Below, in pieces: positions 35,815-48,200 of a stretch of DNA of 64,000 bases. The stretch covers positions 6,923,147 to 6,987,146 of the forward strand of contig CM037470.1 of NCBI GenBank assembly GCA_021014325.1, written 5' to 3'. Source of the stretch: Plazaster borealis (Eukaryota; Echinodermata; Asteroidea; Forcipulatida; Labidiasteridae). The position numbers and the translations under genes were made by a program. The notes beneath the pieces are model-generated. The model was not told the DNA's origin and did not search any database. It worked only from the letters and a program-made list of their open reading frames with translations. Each line of letters begins with the position of its first letter. Within the stretch, counting starts at the first letter, position 1.

Positions 35815-36838
35815 TGCAGCACCATATCTCAAGAAGTTCACAGCCGATTTTCAAACTTTTTTTCAGTTATAGACTCCTTGGGCATTGGAGATTAGCCTTG
35901 GGTTACCGAGACTTCATGTTGACCTTCAGTTCCGGGTCAACCGGAAGTGGGACCATATCTCAAGAACGAAACAACCGATGTTCAGTTTATTTTCAGTTAT
36001 AGATCCTTTGAGCATTAAAGATTGAACTGCGGTTACCGTGACCCATGTTGACCTTTAGTTCTGGGTCAACCGGAAGTGGGACCATATCTCAAGAACTAAA
36101 CAACCGATTTTCAATTTCTTTTCAGTTACAGATCCTTTGAGCATTAAAGATTGAACTGCGGTTACCGTGACCCCGGGTTGACCTTTACTTCCAGGTCAAC
36201 CGGAAGTGGGACCATATTTCAAGAAGTAAACAGCCAATGTTCAATTTCTTTTCAGTTATAGATCCTTTGAGCATTAAACATTGAACTTCGGTTACCGTGA
36301 CCCCGTGATGACCTTTACTTCTGGGTCAACCGGAAGTGGGACCATATCTCAAGAGGTACACACCCGATTTTTAATTTCTGTTTAGTTATAGAACCTTTGA
36401 GCATTAAAGATTGAACTTTGGTTACCGTTACCCCATGTTGTCCTTTACTTCCGGGTCAACCGGAAAAGGGACCATATCTCAAGAACTACACAACCGATTT
36501 TCAATTTCTGTTCAGTTATAGATCCTGTGAGCATAAACATTGAACTTCGGTTACCATGACCCCATGTTGACCTTTACTTCCGGGTCAACCGGAAGTTGGA
36601 CCAGATCTCAAGAAGTACACACCCGATTTGCAATTTATTTTCAGTTATAGACCCTTTGAGCATTGAAGATTTAACTTGGGTTACCGTGACTAAATTTTGA
36701 CCTTTACTTCCTGGTCAACCAGAAGTGGGACAATATCTCAAGAACTACACAGCAAATTTTCGAATTCTTTTCAGTTTTAAACCTGAGGATTAGCCTCAGG
36801 TTACCGTGACCCCATGTTGACCTTTATTTCCGGAAAAA
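35815..36838 (+). repeat. ~125-bp tandem satellite, main array (about 8 units)
   Basis: Each unit contains ACCATATCTCAAGAA, TTTTCAGTTATAGA, GAGCATT, GGTTACCGTGACC and ACTTCCGGGTCAACCGGAAG. Units are imperfect, so the array is not recent. CCGGGTCAACCGG gives each unit a small inverted repeat. Confidence 0.9.
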
Positions 36839-36969
36839 GAGTCCAACAGCACGTGGTTTTAATATGATGTGGGTGAAAGTTAGGGTCAGATTTAGGGTTA
36901 GGTTTAGGTTATTGGGCACACTTGAGTTAAAGGTGAGGGGTCTTCTCTCTCAAAGTCAGACTAACTTTT

Positions 36970-37261
36970 AAGGTCTGGAGCCTTTAGTCAAAGTAAAAAA
37001 ACCGCAACAGCTTTGTGTTTGTCCTAAGGACAAACAGACAGTTCTAGTTATTATTATTATTCTTCCTTTCTGTCAAAAAGCCACAGAATTAGTACACGCA
37101 TTTTGTTAATTCGAAAGAAAATTACTTAGCTTAGTACAAAAGAGTCAGATCTTATATCATATTAAAGCTTAGGTCATGAAGTTACAGAAAAATTTAATTA
37201 AGCTTAAAATAATAAATTAGTTTAATTAGTCATAATGACATAAATATTTGATTAGCCAATC
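36970..37261 (+). repeat. AT-rich spacer block between satellite arrays, copy 1
   Basis: Runs from CAACAGCTTTGTGTTTGTCC through TTCTTCCTTTCTGTCAAAAAGCC to the TTAGCCAATCTTGAGA joint with the next array. The same block recurs at 37555-37815, so satellite plus spacer were duplicated together. Confidence 0.8.
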
Positions 37262-37545
37262 TTGAGAAAACCGTATCTCGAAAAGTATACAACCGATTTT
37301 CATATTTTTTTCAGTTATAGACCCCTTGGGCATTGGAGATTAGCCTCGGGTCACATTGACCCCGGGTTGACCTTTACTTCTGGGTCAACCGGAAGTGGGA
37401 CCATATTTCAAGAAGTACACATCCTATTTCCAATTTCTTCTCAGTTATAGACCCTTTGAGCATTAAATTTTGAAGTTGGGTTACCGTGACCCAATGTTGA
37501 CCTTTACTTCCGGGTCAACTTGAGGTGGGACCATATTTCAATAGC
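37262..37545 (+). repeat. ~125-bp satellite, second array (about 2 units)
   Basis: Same unit as 35815-36838, in the same orientation, between the two spacer copies. Confidence 0.85.
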
Positions 37546-37554
37546 GTTTAATCA

Positions 37555-37815
37555 AAGGTAAACAACACGGAACAGCTTTGTGTTTGTTCACAAACACCTA
37601 ATGTCCAGTTATTAATATTATTCTTCCTTTTTGTCAAAAAGCCTTAGGATTAGTACACGCATTTTATTTATTCGAAAAAAATTACTTAGCTTAGTACAAA
37701 AGAGTCAGATCTTATATTATATTAAAGCTTAGGTCCTAGAAAGATCTAATTAGCTTAAAATATTAAATTAAATTAATTAGTTATAATGACATGAATATTT
37801 AATTAGCCAATCTTG
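37555..37815 (+). repeat. AT-rich spacer block, copy 2
   Basis: Matches 36970-37261 over GAACAGCTTTGTGTTTGT, TTCTTCCTTTTTGTCAAAAAGCC and GAGTCAGATCTTATAT. The left ~40 bp also matches, inverted, at 63950-64000. Confidence 0.8.
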
Positions 37816-38112
37816 AGACCACCGTATCTCAAAAAGCATTGGAGATTAGCATTGGGTAACCGTGACCCCATGTTGACCTTTACTTCCAGGTCAACCGGAA
37901 GTGGGACCATATCTCAAGAACTACACAACCGATTTTTATTTTTTGTTCAGTTATAGACTCCTTGGGCATTGGAGATTATCCTTTGGTAACCTTGACTCCA
38001 TGTTAACATTTACTTCAGGTCAACCGGAAGTGAGACCATATCTTAAGAACTACACAACCGATTTTCATTTTTTTCAGTTATAGACTCCTTGGGCATTGGA
38101 GATTAGCCTTAT
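37816..38112 (+). repeat. ~125-bp satellite, third array (about 2.5 units)
   Basis: Same unit as the first array, beginning part-way through a unit and ending abruptly at GGAGATTAGCCTT. Confidence 0.85.
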
Positions 38113-39849
38113 GCACATGTGCAGCATGAATATTCACGTATTTTATGATTACAGCGAATACCAAACGGCAGAATATTTTCTCATAGGCTACGACGGCGGG
38201 AGGGTTACCTCTAATGAGGACGCTATTTTTGGTTGTGGTCTGGCACACACACGTTCACGAGTTGATTTTCATGCAAGTTTTACGTCAAAGATCTCCTTTT
38301 CTAATGGCCTTCCTAATGCCTTTTGAATTACCCGCGATTACTGCAGACTCCTTTTATTGCCAAGTGGTCTTTTGTGGAGTTAAAAAAATCCAATACTACC
38401 GCTCTTTGCACGGATCCACCATGTGCGTGCTTCATGCTTCATTTGTATGCTATTATTGTATGTATCTGTTTGGATAAAAGTGTCATAAACGTGACAATAC
38501 AGAGTTATTTAATACTGCTGTCCCCAATTCGAGGTTCTACACACAATGGCTGACCCTGCAAGGGTGAATACACACATACTTATCCTGCAAGCTGATGCGA
38601 TTTGCAATGAATAATGCATTATTACTCATGCATAGCAACAGTTGACGAATGATACGGTTATTTACTGCTTCGTGATTGGATGAAAACGTGGTGGGCGGGC
38701 TGTATTGTGCTTCATGGATTCTGAATGGATAGGACACTGTGACGTGACCCCTAACTTAATGTATGCAAATATTTTGTATGGGCAACCGGTATAGGCAGGA
38801 ACTGAATGTTTTGCTTTCACTAAAACGCACCACTAACGGTGGAAGTATTTTTGAAACTCTCCAAGTTTTAGACAATATTTTCACAAAATTGATAAAACAA
38901 ACTGAATTACTGGTAGAAAAAAAGTTAATCACAATGTTTTATAGCCCTCCTTGGAGATCGTAGATTGTTTGCAGTAAAAATATGTATATATTTGCCCCTT
39001 AAGACCCACAAATTAACAACAGCTGTGATTCTCTGTCAAGCTGCTATGGTGGATAGAGCCAATACATTATGTCTACACCCAATTTTTCATACTAGCATTA
39101 CAATACATTAGGGAGTTCTGCCTTTGGCTCACACAAGCTGAATCGAGTACCTCTGGCCAGTCAATTGATCAACTATGTTTCTTGAAGGTGTATTTTGTTC
39201 GGGGCGGTGCCAATCACTATCGGGTTTGTTACAAATGGAGTTACGTAATGATTCGTTCAGGGGAGATGAATTTAGCGCTGCTTTTTAGCACGTGTCACTC
39301 TGTCACAATGTTGTCGTGCAAACTGGTCAAAATCTCAGCCACCCCTTCATCCGCCATGGCTTTGCGTAATAAAATGAATGTTCAAATTTAACCGTTTATA
39401 CTACGGAATATAATGCATGAATACAACCTTGATGCGCATGTAATTACATTTTGCCGCTTCTCAGTACTTCAACTTGTACTTTTCGAGAAAAACCCCCAAA
39501 CCGATTCTAGTATTGAATTTAAAATAAATAAAAACGTTGGAGGAAAATTGTTATAAGATTCCATTCAAACACTATACAAATGAAAACCAGAGGATCAAAC
39601 AGAAAATGGTGAAGTGATGGTGACTAACTGGTAATAGACGCGGCCAACTGGTGTTTTGTGGCTTCCTGATTGGCTATCGGTCTGGGAACAGTGTTGTTAT
39701 GCAAATTTAAGTTGTGAATAAATGAAAATCTTGTATACACGAGAGGGTTAAGCCTGAGATCGTGAGTTAAAGCATTTGACAGCCAATCTGCTGGGGTGTT
39801 TTTTGTGGCTGATGCTGATAATTAAACCGCGATCTCAGACTTGAAATCA

Positions 39850-40150
39850 AGTCTGTGCGGTAAGTGACGAGATATCGATTTGACACGGTATAGATGCGCA
39901 ATTTGTGGAGGTGTGTTCCGCGTTGTGCAATGAGTCAAAATCACGGTTCCGGCTCGCGGGTACGAATTTCGTGTTTTCACAAGGAAAGGGAAAAGTTTTG
40001 TTTTCTTTGCTTTTCTTTCCTACTTCAAACATAGGAGACAGGAAAATAAGTTTCTCACGGTCGATAAAACTTGAAGAAAAAATGATATTGAAAACAAGAG
40101 TAAAACTAATTTGTTATGATCTACTTTTAGTTTCCTTCATAGCAAAAAGC
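39850..40150. repeat. dispersed repeat, copy 1 (GCTTTTCTTTCCTA type)
   Basis: Blocks AAGGAAAGGGAAAAGTTTTG, GCTTTTCTTTCCTACTT and AAGTTTCTCACGGTCGATAAA recur in the same order at 61240-61480. Family unknown. Confidence 0.5.
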
Positions 40151-41831
40151 AGATAACCTTGTACTCGGAGTGGTAGTGAAGAGGGATGGGCAATGCTAAT
40201 CGTTGTTCACCCCCAGCCCCCCATCATCTATAGTAATTGAATCTAAGGGATTTATAAGTAACTGTCGGCGGTTAATTTATGTACTACTGTGATTTGTATA
40301 GTAGGTAGCAATAAATTCCAAAGAGGGTTCTTCTCTCACAAATATGACGAAATAATGTTCCTGTGGATTATTAACTAAAAATATTTGTTGTTGCTTGTGA
40401 TTGGTGAGGCCAAACAATGCACACAGGCTTAACAAAAAAAGGAGTTGTCGCAGCTAGATCCTGTTGGGAGAAAATTTAAATGTTTCTGAAAATTTGTATT
40501 TCCATAAAGTGGAGGACCATAATTTGCTATATTGTACATTAGCTACTGCGTGACGCTGCTGTACAGCAGCTATTGTATTGTAAATAATGGTTTTAGCATG
40601 TGAGGAAGCAATATTGTGATGTAGCAACACTTGTAATAATAAGTAAACAGGCCTTGTACGGTATGTTACTTTCGTTCTATAGGCTTCGTCCCTCAGGATT
40701 GCGATCGGCATGTCACTGGAGTACGTGAGAGGTTACAAAATCTCAATGTGTTATATCATGTTTTAATACCTTGACCCGACCGCTCGACTCGTGTGTACAT
40801 AGACTACAAATGACAACTCCATTGTCAGTTTTAGAATATGTCTCAGGCAATTTAAAGTTAACATTTATGTTTGGTGGGCTTAATAATGTCTAGGGGAAAA
40901 AAGGCTGATGTTAATAAAACCGTCAGCAACATCACGAATATCCACAATACCAGGGAAGTAAATATCTTGAATCATGAGTCTGTTTTATTTTCGTTCGTGG
41001 CATAATGATAATGAGTAATTTGTAATCTAATACACAAGAAAACTTTTTAACATGGTTGTGCAGCGCGTTGTGTCTATACAATTGTTGGCTGTTCGTAAAA
41101 ACAGTAAGTCGAAGTTTTTGGCACTTTGTAAAAACGCAAAAACCGGAGCATACTTGGCATTTTGCCAGCTGAAACTCGGTCACGTAATTAAGAAGAGACA
41201 ACAGATTTTGGCACTTCGTGAAAACGTAATACCGACTGGTCCTGTCTTTTGGCACTTCATGATGTTGCTGACGAAATGTACAACCAAAGCTATACAGTCA
41301 GGTTTTGTCTTAAAATTCACTTACTACCTTGTCTCTATGTCTTAGTTGTTACAATTACAAAATGTGGAAATTTTATTTTCACATCTCATAATTTTTTTTC
41401 CCCATACCTTTATATTTTCTTAATAGAAACAACGTACACAATTAACTCTGTATATATGCGCTTAAGCGACTGTAATTTACCTTTATGCCTACGATTTGTT
41501 TGTACATGTGCGTGACTGTCTATATAATTATACAGCATCGGTACTCTACTTAAATGTTATGATTATGTAATAATTTACATCGATGAGTAAGGCCGTATCC
41601 AAATTGGCGGCTACGGCTACAGCTACGACTGCTGCTAAGGATGTCATTTGCATTATCCGACGTTTTAAGACGCAGCGATCCAGCCTTAGCCGTATACGCT
41701 AGAATAGTGATCTGTTCAACCCTTGCACATCGGCTTCAGGATAATTCTAAAGCAAAAGGTTATAATTCATTTAACTTGGGAAAAAAACAATAGGCCCTAT
41801 ACGCATGCAGTTAATACAGTACATTTGAAAT

Positions 41832-42267
41832 GTTTCGACGTTTCGAACAGTATACTCTGCACGTCTTCAGGACAATGCTGGACTGCTGCTGATTTTGAAA
41901 GGTTATAGGGATGCACACTTGAGACAAGCCAAACTCATTGAACCTGTCCAGCTCTGGCACCAACGCAGAGTCAACGAAACCATATAAATCGAGTTACATA
42001 GCACAGTTGCAAAATACATCGGGTTCTTCATCAACAACATCTCGTCACCACTACTCAAGCCGATCCTTCCAACAGCAGTTCACCACAGCCCTGACACACC
42101 CCAGTGCACACATATCCAGCCAACAGTCAACTCCCATGCATTACCGGTCAAGAACAGCTTGGATAATTCAGATGTGCATCCCTCCAGCCCTAAAATAGCC
42201 TCATTATCATCAGCAGTTCAGCATTATCCTTAGGACGAGCAGAGTATACTGTTCCAAACGTCGAAAC
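41832..42267. mobile_element. element bounded by 29-bp inverted repeats (CAGAGTATACTGTTCGAAACG type)
   Basis: GTTTCGACGTTTCGAACAGT at 41832 continues for 29 bases and returns in reverse complement at 42239-42267 with one mismatch. Each end also carries a CCTNAGGAC/GTCTTCAGGAC-like word. The C-rich interior has an 86-codon frame of Ser/Thr/Gln-rich sequence without a domain. I associate this terminal motif with Penelope-like retroelements; that is tentative. Confidence 0.5.
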
Positions 42268-42812
42268 CACACTGACTCTTTGCTTAGTACTTTCTTAAGG
42301 ATGATATTAAAATGCTTAGGATCATGGAAGTCTGTCAAGGCAATTAAACCGATTTAGTAAACAAATCAAAATCAAAATCAAACCCCTTTACCTGTAAGGG
42401 TAACTAAGAGAACAAAGCAAACTGACAAAGTTCCAACTTATGCACCATTTTGTCTCTTACAAACAAGTCATTAAATTTAACATGCCTTCAACACAAAAAA
42501 GTGAGCCTCCAATGAAATGTACATGTATAAAGATACAATAATTTCGTTTAAACCTGGATGTAACAACACCAGCAAGTTCAAACATTTATGAATTTTAACG
42601 TAGTTTGTCTCTTAGAAAAGATTCCTTTATAATACATTTCAAGACTTATCACAATGTTTTGGTTGAAAGTTCAGTGGTAAATAAATCAAACATCAAACAT
42701 CAAACAGAGACCTATCCATCAACCTTCTGTAATACCATGTATATTTGTAAGAACTCTGCGGAGTGCCATCAGGTACTTTTTAAGTGTCTGTTTTTAATTA
42801 AACAATCAGTAC

Positions 42813-42817
<5 letters not shown>

Positions 42818-42842
<25 letters not shown>
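42818..42842 (+). repeat. T-tract
   Basis: Uninterrupted run of about 25 T before the dispersed repeat at 42860. Confidence 0.85.
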
Positions 42843-42843
<1 letters not shown>

Positions 42844-42859
42844 TCTAAAAAAATCAAAG

Positions 42860-43700
42860 TTCCCTCACTACACCTAGCCAAATAGCTCGCAATTGTCTTG
42901 TTACCATCGGGGTTGGTTTTCACTAAATAAATCACTCAATGACCTGGTTTTCCCCATAGGAATTGGTTTTCCCATAGGAATTGTACAGCAATTATAGCAT
43001 TTGACCTAACAGTCACTACTAGGTGAAGTGAACCATTTGGTTTCCAGATGGCTTCTAGTTTAGAATTGTACAGGGCCTGCACTGCCCTGGTTGTTTTTTT
43101 GGAAATTGGGTAGAATGGTGTTGCAAGGATTAGTTAGACCCCAAGGGAAGTTTAAAGAGATGATGTTCTTGCTGAGTTATGTAAACAAAGAGTTTTATTC
43201 CAAGAAATGGTTGATTGAGCAGGATGTGTGACATGGATTATTAGTAAGATGGTGCCTCCTTTGCTGTTTTATGAGTGTATAGGTGAAGTGGAAGTGTAGA
43301 GGGGGTATATCAAGGTACCAAATGAGTGAGACTGTGCCTACTGGACTAGTGGGAGAGACCATTCAAAATAGATTAGGGGATTATGGCTGTCTTTGGTAAA
43401 CAAACATAGGTGCTAATTTCATGAGTTTTAGAGGCAAAGGGAGAGTGAAGTGGTATAAACTATAAAAAGAGACACATGTGGGCTAATTTCAAAGGAAAAG
43501 TGGCTAAAATTTATTTATATTAGTGACAAGGGTCTAGATGTAACAGTTTGGGCGATTTAAACGTGATTGTGTTCTCCAAAAACATGTATTACACGCAATA
43601 TCAAAACGGACAAATAAAAAGTACCTGAGGGTGTTAATGTGTGAGTTTTTTTTATGGTGTCACGCAGAGTTAAAAAAGTGAAAGTTTTGATAACTCAATC
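42860..43700 (+). repeat. ~0.8-kb dispersed repeat family, copy 1
   Basis: Ordered blocks (CACCTAGCCAAATAGC, AATTGTCTTGTTACCATCGG, ATAGGAATTGTACAGCAATTA, GTGAAGTGAACCATTTGG, TTTTATGGTGTCA) recur at 47000-47510 and inverted at 62440-63050. No open frame is shared, so it looks like a non-autonomous element. Confidence 0.7.
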
Positions 43701-44159
43701 ACAACGTATGGTCTTAATGGTAGAAAGAGTAAAGTTAGTTTTAACTTGATCGTGGATAATAACCTGGTTATCTACAAAAATTAACAATTCTCACAAAATT
43801 TCAAAACGGAAGTTACAACAACAAAATTAATGTGCAGTCCCGGTTTGAGCATTTTGTACACAACAATTGATTATATTTTTTGCGGTTTAGTGATTATCAA
43901 AACGTATTGCAGCAACAATGCATTTTTAAGCATGCAAGGTTGCTCTTTTAACCAACAACTTGTAACTATAATGCAGATTTGTCAAAACAAACCCACATTG
44001 ACAACAATTTAGTTGGGTTTACAGAAGCCCATTTTAACATAATTCAGTTATTTGCTTCGTAGTCCTCTAGAGTCATTCAGCAATTCTTTACTTTTTAATG
44101 CCAAATACATATAAACACAACTTCCAAAAACTAGCTAATAGGCCAATAGTATTAGCTTT

Positions 44160-44485
44160 AAAATCTCAAAATAACCATTCTATCAGATTCCTTGTGCCTC
44201 AAAACATACATTTAGACCCTTTATTTATATTTACAACATGTCTGATTGCAAAGTTATGATAAGATTAAAAATGGTTGCCATTTTGAACGCCATTTTGGAC
44301 GCCACTTTGGATGCCATCTTGGTTATAGATACTTGTGAGTTTTAAAATCTTAAAGTAATTTTTCTATCAGATTCCTTGTGCCTCAAAACATTTATTTCGA
44401 CCCTTTATTTTTATTTACAACATGTCTGGTTGCAAAATTATAATAAGATTCGAAAATGGCGGCCTTTTTGGACGCCATCTTGGAT
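44160..44485 (+). repeat. tandem duplication, ~165-bp unit
   Basis: Two diverged copies share ATTCCTTGTGCCTCAAAACAT, ACCCTTTATTT, ACAACATGTCTG and the GGACGCC(A/C)(C/T)TTGGAT end. Confidence 0.75.
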
Positions 44486-44743
44486 TTCGGAGAGAGCTCC
44501 AGGGGGATTTAGGGGGACTTTTAGTATGTTATTCTAGACATATTTCTGGACCTATCCTGAAAAAATCAGCTTGTTATGAGCTATAGCCGGGTTTTGGCAT
44601 ATATGATCAATGCTCTTGGACTTTAATGTAGCATAACCAATGTTGTCATGTTTACTCATAAATGCTACAATTTATCTCAGAGCAACCAGAGTTAATTCCT
44701 GGCCGGATTTGCCACAATAATTGTTTGACTTTGATGTTTAACA

Positions 44744-44940
44744 GCCTAACAATAAATGAAATACAATGACTGAAACGAATCTGAATGAGAAGAACGAAAC
44801 CATGTGTGCAAGAAAACGAAATTGAATGCAAAAAGAAACCCTAGCTTGAGTGGATAAGATGGATAAGAGAAAAATGCATAAATTTAAATGATTTTGTTTC
44901 TGAAATTGGCCGGGAAAACCTTTTTGTGTCTAGATTAAAA
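44744..44940. repeat. dispersed repeat, copy 2
   Basis: Matches 27293-27505 over AACGAATCT, GAAACCATGTGTGC, AATTGGCCGGGAAAACC and flanking sequence. Confidence 0.6.
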
Positions 44941-45009
44941 TACCCTTTTTTCAGGGGGCCTGATTTTCCAACATCATTTTGAGCTATGCGAGAAACTGTG
45001 CATTATTAC

Positions 45010-45200
45010 TCATCTCCACTGCCAATGAGGTGGTGGGTTAAAAATCCCACTAGGCGGTGAGGGCGAGCCGGGTGCTTCATCTTCCATTTCCGCCAACCTC
45101 TGCAACCTCGCTTCAGCATATGTATGTGTTATGACGCTGCGGTTATCGACTGTCGATGTTGGATGGTCGACAATCTCTCCAACTTCTGCATAAGCCAATT
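45010..45200 (-). CDS. last exon: cytoplasmic tail with ITIM-like motif
   Basis: Acceptor ATTTTACAATACAG on the - strand; two bases complete a Gln codon, 62 codons follow, stop TGA at 45012-45010. Encodes LAYAEV near its start, an acidic MEDEAP stretch, and a Pro-rich GSPSPPSG...PPPHWQW end that could bind SH3 or WW domains. It is about 2.9 kb downstream of the membrane exon, so further small exons between cannot be excluded. Confidence 0.6.
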
Positions 45201-48200
45201 CTGTATTGTAAAATGTTATGCGAAAGGAACATAACAAATAAACTGCGTCTTTAGAAATCCACAGTTGCAAGGGACACACACAGAAGTCAGTTTGTATTTA
45301 AATTTTATAGTTATCTTTGAAACAAACCGCAACATTTCCAAAAAGTGTAAAACAAAACAAAATTAATGCGTCTTTAAAAAAAATATTAGTTGTAACGGAC
45401 ACACAAAAAAGACAATGTGTATGTTAATTGATGTTGTTCCTTGAAAAGAAAAGCAAGATTTCCCTTAAGTGAACCGAAACATTTCAGAAAAAATATGAAA
45501 GAGCTTACACTTTTTTTTATTTTTCGTTAAGTATATTGTTGTTGTTTAGCAGCAAATTTTGCTTCATATCATTTATTATATCTTGAGTAGTACTCCGTCA
45601 AAACCATTTTCCTTTAGGATGAATGAATGTACCCAAAAAAACAGCCATACAACTACCTGCCCAAGTGGTTTTGTTCCAAACTTTAAACATAATTATTAGC
45701 AATAAATATACATAATTATTGGTAAAGTACTTAGTAAAGCTATATTCATTTGATGTTTTTTCATTGTTACCTTGTTCTTCAAATCTGCTTGACAGATTTG
45801 ATCCAAGTATTTGTATGCTTCCTAGTGAAGGGGCTCGTCTGAAGGTTACAGTAGCTCTATTCGCATCATTGCTGTTTTAAAAGTGATTGATTTCTTTTTT
45901 GTTAATGCTTGTTCGGGAGATTCAATTATGAATAATGTCATAATTAATTTAGATTTTGTTTTTCTGTGTACAATTTCCTTTTTTTCCCAGGTGCAACTTA
46001 TTGAAGTTTGCCTTGAACCTTTTACTCAAGATTTGTTCAAAAAGTCGATGGCCTTTAATTCCTTGATTCAAGCTGATGGTCATATTTTTCTTGTATTTTA
46101 TTTCCATGTTTTGCTTTGTTAGATCCTCATTTTACCTTTAAGTATAACGATTGTTTGCTTGCTAGTTCTTATATAAAATGTTCTCTTTGTTATTGTTTCC
46201 TTTTTTCCACAAGCTTGAATGGATTGTTTTGATGATGAAAAACAAACACAAAATCAGTAGACAAGTCACTCAGATGATAGTCATAATAAAGTGAGTCAAG
46301 AAAAACGGATATTGCACTCACTATAAGCTACTTACGTTTGGTTGATAGGGACTGCCGAAGAACCTGAAATAACAGAGACGTGTAACTAACAATTGTTTAA
46401 ATGTTGAGATAATTACCATGTTTAAAGGAACGTCACAGAACTGGTAATTAAAATTTTCTTTAAGATCACAGATTTACATAAAACTTACACGGTCTAATGA
46501 TGATGATAGTAGAAAACATCCCCAGAAATTTTTCTGTCTGAAATGCCATATTTGATGAGAAATAAATAAAACTAATTTCCGATTGGAGTTTATCGCTCAT
46601 GAGCATTTTATTCATGCATTGTATAACACATGCAAATGTGTAATCGGTTTTTCACTATTTTCTCCTGACCCAGATACACGATCGATCTCATACTACTACA
46701 GGTTTGTCAGTTTATGTATATGGTGGATTATATAAAGTGCTTACACTGCCAGCAACTGTTTTGTTAGCAAAAACCAATTCTGTAATGTTCCTTTAAATAA
46801 ATATCGAAAACAATTTATCAATCCTATCGAAAGTCCTCTTGATTTGGCAGATTCAAAACTTGCCCTTATTGCACATTCTCGCCATAGCTTGTTTTGGGTG
46901 AATACAATGCTTGACGTTTTCACCATACTTGTTGGAATTACTTGTTGTTATGAAACCATTTACGTGAAGAGGAAGACAGCAACTATTTAAAACACCCCAT
47001 GAAGCCATCGGTCACTTATCGAGTGTCCGTTTTTAATTGATTAGTCAGTACTCCGACAATTGTTAATTTAGTTTTTAATCTAAACAATTCCAAAGTCCCC
47101 AACTAAACCTAGCCAAATAGCATGCCAATTGTCTTGTTACCATCGGGTGTTTTGTTCATACACACAAATCCATTAATGATCAGCTCTCGCGGAATTCCAA
47201 TAGAAATTGTACAGCAATTACCCAGTATTGGGGCTAATGGCCACTACTGGGTGAAACGAACCATATGGTTTCCAGATTGCTTATTCTGTATCTTGTACAA
47301 TGGCTGTAAGCATGTGCTGTTTTTGTTGTATGAATTGAGTAGGTTGGTGGTTGAAGGATAAGTCAGACCATGAAGCTACACGCTAATAAAAAACGACTGT
47401 TCAAAACTGTCCGGTAGTGTAAGCGTGTGACGGTTTTTTATGGTGTCAAGTAAAGTTGCATTAACTCTACAAAATGACAAATGTGAAATCATCTAAAAAA
47501 CCTTTGTCTTGAATTTGTTTTGTTTACTCAGATGGGTCTATATCTTATGGTTTTGGCAATTTTAAAGTTACTGTGTTCTCCACAAAATTGTGTTACACGC
47601 TAATATTAAAACGAACACTTAACAAAATGTCTGTTTTGTTACTTTTTGAACTTTGTTTTGATGTTGTCACTAAACGTTACGATTAAATATATTATATGTA
47701 ATAACTAACCCTATTAGGCCCCATTATAACAGTTTTCTGACGGTAGGGCCGATGTACACTACATTTTGTGACTGTTATGGTCCTACTAATAAACGGGAAA
47801 TGTGCTGCTACCATCGAAACAAAATTTCGTTTTTGATCTTGGCAACGATATGTTTTTGTCGTTATAGACCTATAGTCCAAACATTTTAGCCTGGTAGGGC
47901 ATTGGGTTACAGATGACGACAACGTTGGATAGCGACATCAAGGAAGTAACTTATGTCGGGGCCTTGCCATCAGTCTTTGATAATACCAAAAGTCCCTTAT
48001 ACATTATTTCCGGAACGACGTCTGACGTCTATGCTAATAACATTGTCGTATTTCTGAGATCCCGAAAATCTCAAAATTTGACAGCCAGCCTTACGTTCTT
48101 TACGTAGCCTCGATGCGACAACCAGCAGGCTGAGTGTAACCAGGAATAGTCCAGATGACAACACGATCAAAACCACGTCTTTCCGAACAATGGGATCCAA

